Source: Pieris napi | Taxonomy: Eukaryota > Arthropoda > Insecta > Lepidoptera > Pieridae | Length of the DNA: 64,000 nt | Assembly (NCBI RefSeq): GCF_905475465.1 | Contig: NC_062251.1 | Span: 10,700,047 to 10,764,046, forward strand | Direction: 5' to 3' | Part shown: positions 10,739-21,000 of the stretch, piece by piece | Layout of the letters: each line of letters begins with the position of its first letter | Numbering within the stretch: position 1 is the first letter of the stretch | Program-made: the position numbers and the translations under genes | The notes under the pieces: model-generated | The model's database searches: none | What the model was told of the DNA's origin: nothing | What the model saw: only the letters and a program-made list of their open reading frames with translations

Positions 10739-10835
10739 GCCAACATTACGAGGTGTTCTCAGGCGGTCACCCATCCAAGTACTGACCTCGCCCGATGTTG
10801 CTTAACTTCGGTGATCGGACGAGAACCGGTGTATT
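10739..10835 (-). pseudogene. 5S rRNA pseudogene, 5'-truncated
   Basis: 97 nt aligned without gaps to the 3' part of the complete 5S copy, 296 bp away, with four differences that are all G-to-A on the sense strand. The first 21 nt are missing and replaced by unrelated sequence, so helix I cannot form. A T-run terminator follows (10732-10738). The upstream spacer (10836-10940) is similar to the spacer upstream of the complete copy (10590-10680), which points to a former tandem repeat unit. Confidence 0.88.
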
Positions 10836-10940
10836 ACAATAGCAAATACATAGCAAAAAAGTGTCGTGACAACTTTTCGTAAGAATTTTTTCCGTCTAGC
10901 CCCCTTTCACAACGCGCGATAAGGAACTTCGTTCCAATTA

Positions 10941-11405
10941 TATACATTAGTTTTATATTGATATAAAAAAGTAAAAGAAAGTTACGTATATAGAAAATAA
11001 AAATATTTACCACAGTAATAAATCCTGAAATGTGGAAGCAGTTTTCTAAACACGTTTATTCGGAGTGAATACTGGAAATCACGTATGGGTTATTTTTACG
11101 GAAAGCGAAACATTGCGTATTAGCTCAGTTCCAAATTATTACTAAATCTCAGGATGGAGAACTCATTACACCGTAACCTATGACCTATCATGTATTCATT
11201 TTCTTTTTTTCTTGTTGTAATTTAATAGTTTGAACTTTTTTTTTTTTACATTGACAAAATTCTTACATACTATTAGACTAAAATAATGGTACGGAACATT
11301 GACTTGACTGACATTTTCAATTTTGACAGTTCTCACATTGACGTCTACTAAATTGACATAACTGTGTTTTGACAGCTACACAAAACAAAATTAGGTCAAC
11401 GTCAA
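10941..11405. other. non-coding stretch
   Basis: AT-rich with no gene seen. Bases 11300-11410 repeat the motif TTGACA/TGTCAA and relatives several times. This may be composition or an old promoter-like element. Confidence 0.4.
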
Positions 11406-11411
11406 AGACAT

Positions 11412-12150
11412 TAAACAATACATTTACAAAATTTTGAAAATTCAGCACAGGATCTTTGTACTCTTGCAAAGACATATCTGGACAGAACCTGGAAGACATT
11501 TTGGAATGACTCCAAATCGGTTAAGGGTAAGTTTTATGCTTCCATCCAACCAAACATACCAAGACAACCCTGGTTTTGTCATTATCGGAATGCAAATCGC
11601 TGGATTACATCCACAATCTCACGTCTTCGTCTTGGTCATGCTTGCACCCCTGTTCATCTAGCCAAGCTCCGGATAAGGGATCACTCTATCTGTGAGTGTG
11701 GCTTGGATGAAGGCACTGTATCTCACATTCTATTTAATTGTCCCAAACTAAACTATCCTCTCTATGACGTTCTTCCCCGTAAAGTCCCCCGTCCTTTAAG
11801 TGTTAAATGTTTGTTAATGTTTGTGTTTAGTCCATATTGTAGATTTTTATGTAAATATATAGAAAGCAATAAAATTAAAGTGTAATATATATATAAAAAT
11901 TATTATAAAGAGGAAACAGTATTTAATAATGGTATTATTACTCACTCATATTTGTGTTGTCTGTGCAGTCTTAAAACTAACAATCGAATTGCAACTATTT
12001 TGTTTTTGTTTAGGTGCATATTCAAAATTAACTTAATTATTATTTTCACCGATCAATCTCCATCGTGCCTTCTCCATCTACACGACACTGGCGAAGTACC
12101 TTGTGCCCAGTTGGCACATATAAAAGCCATTAAAAAAAAAAAAAAAAAAA
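11412..12150 (+). mobile_element. 5'-truncated Jockey-like LINE with poly(A) tail
   Basis: A plus-strand LINE 3' end: an open frame for the C-terminal part of ORF2, about 245 bp of 3' UTR, then an A-run at about 12131-12150. The A-run directly abuts the minus-strand LTR retrotransposon, so this LINE probably inserted into the LTR element's 3' region. A target-site duplication was not identified with confidence. Confidence 0.8.
11415..11885 (+). pseudogene. LINE ORF2 C-terminal fragment
   Basis: Open from just after a TAA at 11412-11414 to TAA 11883-11885. It contains the conserved C-terminal features of Jockey-type ORF2: SRLRLGHACTPVHLAK, then a cysteine/histidine motif CECGLDEGTVSHILFNC (CXCX11HX4C), then NCPKL. 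Reverse transcriptase itself is absent, as expected of 5' truncation during target-primed insertion. The frame is undamaged over this length, suggesting modest age. Confidence 0.8.
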
Positions 12151-12198
12151 AATACAAACTAAGTACAAATTATGAACTTAATCTAGATTCTAGACTAA

Positions 12199-12996
12199 TT
12201 ACCAAAATCTTCGGGGCTTTATGATAGCTCTGCCGAATGAAGAATAAGTTGTGTGGTGAGTACGTGTATTTGGTGTATGTGATGTGTTTGTTTTAGATTC
12301 TTGGACAGGATTATTTCTACCAGGGGATTGATAATTCGATGGAGAAGACGGCGATACATTGGAAGGGGACGTTGGATCAGTATCTTGTGGAACTGACGGG
12401 GATGGAAGTGAACTACTACTAGGAGGGGACTCAGAGGGTGAAAGTTTTGGTTGTAGGATGTGTTGGCGATTACGACGAAAAGTACCTTCCGGGGAGACAT
12501 CATATACTATATATGATCTAGGCTGTGGACCTATGTCAGAAACAGTACCAGGTGTCCAAATACTGTCTGGCTGTTTCTTGAAGTATATTTTATCACCAAT
12601 GTTTAGGGAAGACAACGGTTACGGTTACGGCTACTGGTATAATGACACTGTTGTTTTTGAAGACAATGCCATTAATAATGTGTATATCAGTTTTTAAAGG
12701 AAAATAAGACCTAAGGATGTCTGGAAGTAATTTTTTATGTTCAGGCCAACCTTCTATGCAACATTTACTTAAGAGTGACAATTCCTTGTCTTGGGAAGTT
12801 AGTTCTTGAATAGATTTAAGTTTATTTGGACTAACTGACAGTGATCTAATGACTAAATTGACATGTAAATCTAGGTCAGAATCAAGATCATGTAATGACT
12901 GTTCTGGTAAAGCTGCTCTGGACAGAGTATCAGCTACATAAAGATATTTACCTGGTTTGTAAGTTACATTGAGGTTGTATGGTTGTAATCTCAGCA
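12199..12996 (-). pseudogene. LTR retrotransposon tether, integrase deleted, C-terminal tail
   Basis: From the tether (VADTLSRA) the frame runs to the start of the integrase region (GIVFKNNSVIIPV). At about 12610-12640 it jumps, through a small run of CCGTAA-type hexamers, directly into the integrase C-terminal tail (LNIGDKIYFKKQPDSIWTPG, then a Ser/Pro-rich stretch). The zinc finger and DDE core, several hundred residues, are gone. The tail frame ends at 12199 with KPRRFW. Confidence 0.8.
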
Positions 12997-14063
12997 TTAT
13001 TCTTTGAAGACGGGGTGGAATGTTGTAAATTGGTTTTTTATAGATACTATTGGTTTGAGGTCTGTTTTAACCAAAGTGTGGCGACCATAGACATATTGGT
13101 GAAACTTTGTACAACCAAATAGGATTGCTAATAGCTCTTTCTCAATCTGAGAGTATGACTGTTGACATGAGCTTAATGAAGCTGAAGCATATGCAATGGG
13201 GTGTTTATCATGGCAAATCACTGCACCCATGGCATCTTTAGACGAATCAACTGACAGTGTAATAGGTTTATTTTGATCATAATATGTCAAGACAGGGGCT
13301 TTAGTTATAGTCTCTTTTAATACATTAAATTCTATGTTATGTCTCTCTTGCCAAGACCATTCATTTTCTTTAGACAAAAGCATTCTTAAATTAGAAGTTT
13401 TTTCTGACAGATTCTCTATGTATGAGCCTAAGTATGTAACCATACCTAAAAATCTTTGTAATTCTGTGACATTTGTAGGGGGTGGCATACTGCAAATGGC
13501 TTTGACTTTGTTTTCATCAACTTTCACACCATCTTTAGAAAAGATGTGTCTTAAGTACTTGACTTTACTTTTAGATATATTAGACTTTTCTTTATTAAAT
13601 TTTATTCCTAACTCCCTAGCTCTATCTAAGACTTGTTTTAATCTAAAATCATGTTCTTCTTTTGTTTGACCATAAATAAGGAAATCGTCCATCATAATTT
13701 GGACTCCTGAAATGTCACTGAATCTGTTTGTCATGATGGAATGAAACAGTTCTGGAGCTGCATTTATCCCGAAGGGTAGTCTTAGGAATCTATATCTACC
13801 TTGAGGTGTGATGAATGTACATAGCTTTGAAGAAGCTTCATCTAATTTAAGCATATAAAAACCTTTGTTTGCGTACCAGAGAGGCTGGATTTAATTTCAT
13901 CAATAGTTGGAAATTGATAATGAGGACGCACAATGGCTTTATTAAGTTTTCTTGGATCAATGCACAGGCGTAGTTTACCATTCTTTTTTGAGGCAATTAC
14001 AATTGAGCTAACCCATTTAGTAGGTTCCTCGACTTTGGTTATAATTTGATCTTTTTCTAACAT
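12997..14063 (-). pseudogene. LTR retrotransposon reverse transcriptase and RNase H
   Basis: The first part (14063-13872) has the RT fingers: VASKKNGKLRLCIDPRKLNK and PHYQFPTIDEI. After SSLSG the sequence jumps to ANKGFYMLKLDEASSK in another frame, so the segment carrying the first catalytic Asp (motif A) is deleted. The second part (13854-12997) keeps RYRFLRLPFGINAAPELF and the MMDD catalytic box. It then has RNase H with TLSVDSSKDAMGAVI, the IEKELLAI block and TDLKPIVSI. The frame breaks again near 13018, after which the tether (NVTYKPGKYLYVADTLSRA) follows. Confidence 0.85.
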
Positions 14064-14086
14064 GGCTTATTCTTCTTTTAATTGTT

Positions 14087-14530
14087 CTAAGAGACTGAAT
14101 GGACATCTATAGATGGTACAGCATCAGGCTTCATTGACAAATGACATTCGTAATCTTTAAGACAACCTATTCCTGAGAAGAGATCTTTATATTCAACAAG
14201 CTGTGATACATTGACAGACTCATGAAATTGGACATTATGGACTCTTTTGACTAATTTTAAATTCTCACAACTGTTGCGACCAATAATATTTCTACAAGGT
14301 ATATCTATAATGTGGAAATTGACATTGTATACTTTGTTGTTATGTGTGACAGACAGAATGCATTGACCTACTGTAGGTAATACTTCACCGCTAAAGGTTG
14401 AAAGTTTGTGATCACTTTTCTTTAAACTACTCAATGACAAATTAAGTTTTTTGTAAGAGTTAAATGATAAAATGTTAGTGTCAGCACCTGTGTCAAGTAA
14501 AAAGTCTACATTCTTACTATTTATGGACAA
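14087..14530 (-). pseudogene. LTR retrotransposon aspartic protease region
   Basis: The frame contains the retropepsin active site VDFLLDTGADTNILS near its start and a second conserved block HIIDIPCRNIIGRNSC (the usual hydrophobic-Ile-Ile-Gly-Arg loop). It ends with the start of the reverse transcriptase linker. A frameshift near 14100 and an in-frame TAA near 14068 separate it from the next piece. Upstream gag is lost at the junction with the GC-rich element. Confidence 0.82.
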
Positions 14531-14542
14531 AGTTATATGATA

Positions 14543-14970
14543 AAGGCTGATTCACGCTACACCGTGTCTCGACCGGGCCGTGCCCCGGCCGGGGCACGGT
14601 CTAACATTAATGATATACTTTTGTATGAAGTAATTCATGCCTGACCGTGGCTCGGCCGGGGCACGGCCGGGGCACGGCGTTGTAATGTCGGTGGGTATTG
14701 TTTCCCGGCTCCGGCACGGTCCGGCCCCGGCACGTCGTAACATGAACGTAGGCGCCCGGGCGCTGCAGAGCAGTCAACGTCAAATCTTAGTGAGGTTAAA
14801 TTTTTTTTTGTTTTTTTTTTGACAAAAACAGATATAGTCGTCCAAACACGTACGTGCGTACACCCAAACAGCCCGGTGTAACATGAACCACTGTCCCGGC
14901 CGGCGCACGGTGGACGTGTCCCGGCCGAGGCCCGGCCCGGTCGCGACACGGTGTACCGTGAATCATCCTT
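14543..14970. mobile_element. GC-rich TIR element (MITE-like), composite
   Basis: Terminal inverted repeats of roughly 57 bp at about 85-90% match: left AAGGCTGATTCACGCTACAC, right (reverse) AAGGATGATTCACGGTACAC, both followed by CCGGCCGGGG-type repeats. The interior has further copies of GGCCGGGGCACGG. The sharply higher GC content against an AT-rich genome explains long but meaningless open frames on both strands. A 23-bp direct repeat at 14607-14629 and 14969-14991 suggests a tandem or nested arrangement. It interrupts the LTR retrotransposon. Confidence 0.75.
14607..14629 (+). repeat. 23-bp direct repeat, copy 1
   Basis: Identical to 14969-14991; starts TTAATGATATAC. It lies inside the GC-rich element, while the second copy lies at and beyond its right end. 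Confidence 0.85.
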
Positions 14971-14991
14971 AATGATATACTTTTGTATGAA
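14969..14991 (+). repeat. 23-bp direct repeat, copy 2
   Basis: Identical to 14607-14629, 362 bp away. Too long for a normal target-site duplication of a TIR element. Confidence 0.85.
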
Positions 14992-15247
14992 AAAAGAAAA
15001 ATTATAATATATATTTAACGTTGTTGTAACATTGCTGGATATTTAAAAAAAAATTTAAATAACGAAATAAAAACGAAAGTGGGTTTTATGGGCAAAATTC
15101 ATATTTTTTTTTAGGTAATATTATTAGCATTACACACTTTTACGAGACTAAAAAATTCCGTCTTTATTTAGACAGACATCAAAATCAAATGTATAAATCC
15201 CCTCGTGACTTAGAAGGAAGACGCCATGTATTCGTTCCAAATATAGT

Positions 15248-15450
15248 CTAAGTCAAAATCATTTATTTATTTAGATAACACAATGTACACTTATGAACGT
15301 TTATAAAGAAATAAATATTAATTGCTAAATGCTTCTAATTCTACATTTACTGCCAGTTCTCAAATCAAGGTAGAATGGACGAGAAGAACTGGCAATAAAT
15401 TCTCCGCCACTCTTTTAGCATCCATTAGTTATCAAGAGGATTTAACCTTA
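15248..15450 (+). repeat. dispersed repeat, family B
   Basis: Blocks GTCAAAATCATTTATTTATT, ACTTATGAACGT, CTGCCAGTTCTCAAATCAAG, GAGAAGAACTGGCAATAAA and CTCCGCCACTCTTTTA. The same order occurs at 27.18-27.33 kb. CTGCCAGTTCT...AGAACTGGCA can fold as a hairpin. It is probably a LINE 3' end or SINE of lepidopterans. Confidence 0.7.
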
Positions 15451-17961
15451 TGTGTCTTATACAGAAAAAAAAATGTAAAAAAAAAACTTCGGTTTAAAAG
15501 AATCAAAGTTATCACGTTATACAAGGGTCAGTTTGAAATAAATTAAGTGTTCATTTCGAGTAAGACAAAAATTGCTTACACAAAATTATGTTCCCCAGCG
15601 AAATGAACTATTTTGTCCACGTTTAAGGTAATTGCTAGCAGTTTCGGCTGGTCTGCGTCAGCTGCGAGCCTGACACTCGGCCCCTTGGGATCACCCTTTA
15701 CAATCCTATTAATGAATGCCACTTATAATTTTATTTTACCTAAATTATATTATCATTTTATGACTTATTGTATGCGATTTAATTATTAATTCAAATCATG
15801 CGCTCACTTTTCAGATGTTTAAAATTGCATTACTACGAATTTTGGTATTTCATACAATCAAATAACGATAAAATACTATCTGAATTTTATAATATCTACA
15901 AATGCAGATAAGAAAATTAGGAATACAAAATTGTACAAAAGCGATAGTCAATTGTTAAATTTATATACAGACTTGAACTGAAGAAAACATGAATTATGAA
16001 GCTATTACTAGAATAGTATAGGTGTGAACTAGTGAGTTTATCGCAACGATAAAGGTAAATAATTGATATCTGCTTAGTCTCTTGTGGCATTATCGCCCAC
16101 GCATCTAATGTGGCTTATATCAATTTAATTAAACCGTGTAATTATAAGAAATGTATTTGAAGTATCAACATTACTTTAAAACGTTCTAAAGCGGTGAAAA
16201 TGGTTTTAATTTTATTCTTAGCTTCATGCTAAGCGTTTTGCGTGGGATTATGATAGATAGATTGTATTATTAAAAATCTGTTTATTAATATACGTCTGTA
16301 TAGTTTTTAGCTTTAGCTGTACAGCTTTAGACGTAAATAAGAATTTTATTCACTTTTTGTATGGTCCATATTTTTCAACTACATTCATTAAACAAGCGTT
16401 CAAACTTTCTCATTTTTAAATGATGCTCATTTAAAAAAAAAACTTATATATAATATATTATTATATTTTATCAATTGAGAGACAAGTGATGTTTTATATT
16501 TTTTAATTCTATAAAAATAAAATAAAATCAACTTATATGTGTTATATCTCATAATAATGCAAAACCGATTACGGATAAGTATAGAAAAAGCCTTATTACC
16601 CCAATCACAGATATATCACGCATCAAATCCTTTGAAATGGATTATCAATATACATATAAGTTCCTTCATTACTGGTAGGAAGCCCATCTCAATAGCTATT
16701 GTTGTGTCGTTTACTTTTTTTGCTTCGTTACTACCTCGCATAAATATTCAAGAAGAAAACAGCGCAGCCTTTGAGACTGCGTCGCTATATTGACATTATA
16801 ATGAAATCCCCCTCTAAACGTCTGCGCTATGATTGATAAAATATGCATGGATTAAATACTTTATTGTGTCGTTACATTTTCTTTTGAGTTAACGTTATAT
16901 TCTTCATTCACATAAACATTTAATATTCTACGTTGATACAGGAAATTACGGAAAGAAAATTTTGTTATTAAATATATATTTTTTTTTTTGAGTCAGCAGT
17001 CAAATCAAAAAGAGTTGTTCTCTACACTTACATAATACATTCGGAAACATACATAACAATAAATCTTTAGCATTCTTGTTGCCCTTTAAATATATAAGAC
17101 GATACTTAAATATTATTGTCATATGCGTATGTTACACTTTCCAAGGTACTACTGAAGAAAATCAAACCGCATGAGAGCTGCAGACTGAACTACCAAGCTC
17201 TTCCTGCCTCAATATATAGTTTTAGAATAAATAACATTTACAAAGAACGAGCTACGTTTCGTACCGTAGTTTTAAACTACACAAATATTTATAGAGTTTA
17301 AAACCAGCATGACTGAAATCTACGACCACGGTTATCTTGGAAAGCAATTTTGTCAGCATTACCGGTTCTTGCAAAATATCCCCTAACCTGCGTGGGAGGA
17401 TTGCATAATATATACGCCGTAATTATTCTTATGTTTTGACAGCTATTTTTAAAATTTAGTTTATTCGCTAACATACTTTTAGTGTCACGTTAGAGACTTG
17501 TAATGAACACTAGAGTGATTAGTCGAGATTTGTATTGAGTCTATTCAGTTCAAAACAATATAGAAAACTTTTAGTCTGTTTTTTGGATAATTTTAAACTA
17601 TTTATAATAATAACAATATAGAATTATGTCATTTATATCGGCTTATGAAAAATAAGTAATTTTGTCTTATGTTGATTGATGAGAAGTCAGTCCACGTTCA
17701 TTTCTCGAAGCGTTTTGGTAGCCATTAAAGTATATTTACCATACATTGCATTTTGAAATAATAACTATACATTACGGCAAGATCATAATCAGTTTAAAAC
17801 ACTTAAACTTAATTTAATCGCGTAAATCATCATTTACATAAAACAGTATCATTTTTCATGATTTGGAATAAATTATGTTGAATATTTTTATAAAAACATA
17901 TTTATCTAATAAGAATGTTGTAAGTAACTTTTTTTAATGTGATATTTATGATTTGTCCCAG
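15451..17961. other. non-coding, probably intron or upstream DNA of Rbp6
   Basis: AT-rich with no protein-like frame. The preceding Rbp6 exon (RRM1) was looked for by its expected peptide pattern and not seen. Confidence 0.5.
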
Positions 17962-18054
17962 ATGGTGACCAGGACAAAGAAAATCTTCGTAGGAGGGCTC
18001 TCAGCACCCACGACGCTGGAGGATGTCAAGAATTATTTCGAACAGTTTGGGCCG
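17962..18054 (+). CDS. Rbp6: Rbp6 / Musashi-family exon, start of RRM2
   Basis: An exon of 31 codons, phase 0 at both ends, bounded by TTTGTCCCAG and CCG|GTAAGT. It encodes KKIFVGGLSAPTTLEDVK followed by YFEQFGP: the RNP2 motif (IFVGGL), helix 1 and beta-2 start of the second RNA recognition motif of Musashi-type proteins. The variable stretch GGLSAPTTLEDVK fits Drosophila Rbp6 better than Msi as I remember them. The family binds UAG-type motifs in mRNA and regulates translation. RNP1 and the rest of RRM2 should be in the next exon, not found in the remaining 46 kb. The ATG opening the exon is an internal methionine in the family, not the start codon. Confidence 0.92.
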
Positions 18055-21000
18055 GTAAGTGCTTTTGAATTGTTTATACGAAAACTTTCTTCATAATTCA
18101 ACCATAGAACGAGGGAAAATCAATAACGATAAACACATAAATGTATTACGTTACCTTCCTAAAGGGTCATAGGGATATTTCTGTATCTTCATTAATTTTG
18201 AACGCAAATAGAACCTACCAACTATTATTGTTTTGCTGTGAATCCAGAGCCAGAACTTTTAGGAACTAAACCACAGGACAGTTACATCTTATTTACCTTA
18301 TAATAATTATAAGTTATTAATTATTAATAATAAATGATTTAAAGTTTGAGTCCCTTACGTAATATTAAATTATTACGGATAGAAATCGATTTGGAATTAC
18401 TTGAAATAAAATCCGATGTACTACATTCGTATTATACAGACTTGTTAATATTTTATATAGCTGATTTGTAGCCCCAGTGCTACGAGCTTCTACGAAACGT
18501 CTACGCGACTTCAATTAATATCCTTAATATAAAATAATTAATGTAGTCCGACATATTAAATATTGTCGAGTAACCATTTTATTCAATATTAAATATCCAA
18601 TTAACCAATCAAGAAAGTTATTACATAGTTGCACAACATGTAACTAGACACAGCCGGTGTATAATCAAAGTTTTCAATGAGGAACAATTGCTTTACGATC
18701 GATATTAAATAGAATTCGTTTAAGTTCAAATCTATCTCTAATAGGGTTTGCTGAAAACTCATCTCTATCCTTTAAAATTAAAGCTTATTTTGGCCTGGCC
18801 CCGCGTACGCGACTGTAAGTCTGCGATAACTGAAGTCATTGTCTGGCAGCCGCGTTTCAGAGCAGGTGTCTATCTACAAAAGTTTTCCGTAATTAGCCCA
18901 GTATCTAGCATGGACTGAGGAACTTTTCAGAATTGAACATTGGCTAAAGGCGGCAGTCATTGTACCAGCTCAAAGTAATCGGCTGAAGCCAGCCACCCGC
19001 GACGATCAAAACCTTCATTACCTATTATGAGAGTTTAGAATAAAGCGAACCAGTTTTTCGGAGTGAATGTGATTGATGCGGAGCGAAGGAAATATCCCGG
19101 GAGAGATAAAAGGAATTTAATGAAGAGTCTTTAAGAATAATGATTAAGGGAATGGTTATTCCTTTTGGTCGGCAGCCTAATGATGGGGTCCTTTGAATTA
19201 CTTTTGTGTGTCTACGTAATACAAGCAAAATAACGCTAATTATGTGACCGAGGTCTTTGTTTAATAATTGTAATAAATGCTAAGAGACATTACAACAATT
19301 TGCGGATTTCTAATTAACTTAACGTAAAGTTTCAATGAATAATAAACCAAGACACAATTTAAATGACTTATCGGAGCGAGATCCTGTTAAATTGAGACGA
19401 TAATCCGTTAGATGGAAACTATCAAAACGTGTAATATCATATCTAGTTTAGCGTAATTTTCTGTTGAGATAAATAAATTAATACCATTATTGGATATACG
19501 AAGAACGCACAGCGGGAATTTTGATTACGAATTAATTCAATTTAAACCGTACACTGCTCTCGGCTCGGCATCATTTCGTAAGGGTGTCACATTTTGAGCA
19601 AGTTTAATTAACAATCTAGTTGCTTTTGGAGGTACCTTCATTAGTGTATTTGTGGGTAAACATTACGCAAACTCGGGCAGGTACGCGAGTGCGTAGTTGT
19701 GATAGCATTCGGAAATGTTCTCGCAAGTTTAGCGTCACGTTTGTCGTATTCAGAATCGCCATTGTGGGCGTACGGTACGGTGTGGTCGTGACATCGATGC
19801 ATCGATACCGTCGCCTCACGCCACGTGCGAGCTTTCTGAATGCAAACTGTCTCTGAATATCAAATGAGCCACTTAAATACCAAGCACAATGAAACGCCCA
19901 CCTGGAGCAAAGGCTGCGGAACGCGTGCACGCAACGCCGCCGTAAATGAAAGGCTGTCGGGTCGGGGCCGATGGGTGGGTGAGGCTCAACCCCGGTAACG
20001 ATTTCCTTCAGATAATGGAGAATTTTCTGACGAAAGCTGCTCGACAGTGCCCTTTCCAGGATTTAGGTAGCGTTGGATTTATAACCGAAAAGGTTAAAGC
20101 AAATTTTATGGCAACAAAACGTTCCTAACCGCTTGAATGAACTTGCACGTGATAAATTGGGTACGGGAAAGGGTGCAAATATTTAGCTATAAATTAGTGC
20201 AAATGTTTCTCTTCTTCAAATAATTACTATAAAACGCGTATTTACATTTAAAACGCTTTCTTATTTTATGAGTCAAACAGTATTCTTTTTTCAAAATAAA
20301 GAAATAGTATCACAGTATAAGCGGACTTAAAAAAGCTTCGACTTAAAGATAAATTATTATTTAAATCATACTTGAAATAGATGACATCGTGTACAATATT
20401 AATATGCAAATCGTAGTCAAATTTAGTTGAAAAGCAAAAGCCACCAGGCGGCATCGAGATGCCGACTTAAAATTAATTAGCCGAACGACCGGTGTAATCT
20501 CTGAAGCCTACAATGATTAAAGGAATGTTGTTTTCGAATGTAGATTTTATTCAGCGAAGCGTGGGTATAGTTTAGAGTATACGTCTATGTCACTTATGAC
20601 CTTTTCTAGTCCCGAAACTCGCACACTGTCGATGTTGCCCCATCGACAGAACGCACACCACCACAATTTCGTATCGGATTCTTTTTGCTCTCTCGTGGAA
20701 ATGTATTCCGTCTTTATCTGTCTATCTGGCTCGCTAAACCGATCTTATATTTAATGTTAAGCGGACAACTTTATTCGCAGGAATTTCGACTGAGAAGTTT
20801 AAGTTAAATATCTTCCCGCGAATATTATTTTTAGATTCACAAACGAGCGGAAAATAGCTGTATCTTTTATTCGCCACAATTTTTCATTTTAACCCAGTAT
20901 CATGTTTGTTAAGTGCTTAACTGTATTGATAGCTGAAGCCTCGTTATATTTATAATTGTATAGCGAAATAATTATCTGTTGTAAACTTTGTACCTTCTTG

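Larger units (their letters stand above)
12151..14542 (-). mobile_element. broken LTR (Metaviridae/Gypsy-type) retrotransposon
   Basis: Read on the minus strand, pieces occur in Gypsy order: aspartic protease, reverse transcriptase, RNase H, tether, a sliver of integrase and the integrase C-terminal tail. Gag and the 5' end are missing, cut by a GC-rich TIR element at 14543. The 3' end is cut by the LINE at 12150. No LTR was found. At least four frame-breaking lesions and two internal deletions show it is dead. Confidence 0.85.

Noticed and set aside
10443..10835. 5S-like copies as parts of a SINE3-type element
   Set aside because: Both copies end at the mature 5S 3' end and run straight into T-run terminators with no LINE-derived tail, so a tandem 5S gene and pseudogene fit better.
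12601..12640. Telomere-type repeat in the GGTTAC hexamers
   Set aside because: Only about three units, and the insect telomere unit is TTAGG; better explained as filler at a deletion junction.
12199..14530. An endogenous retrovirus with envelope
   Set aside because: Only protease, RT, RNase H and an integrase tail are present; no envelope-like frame or LTR is visible.
14552..14949. Overlapping open frames rich in Arg, Pro and Gly on both strands
   Set aside because: They are produced by the GC-rich inverted-repeat element; repeats of GGCCGGGGCACGG are open in many frames and show no domain.
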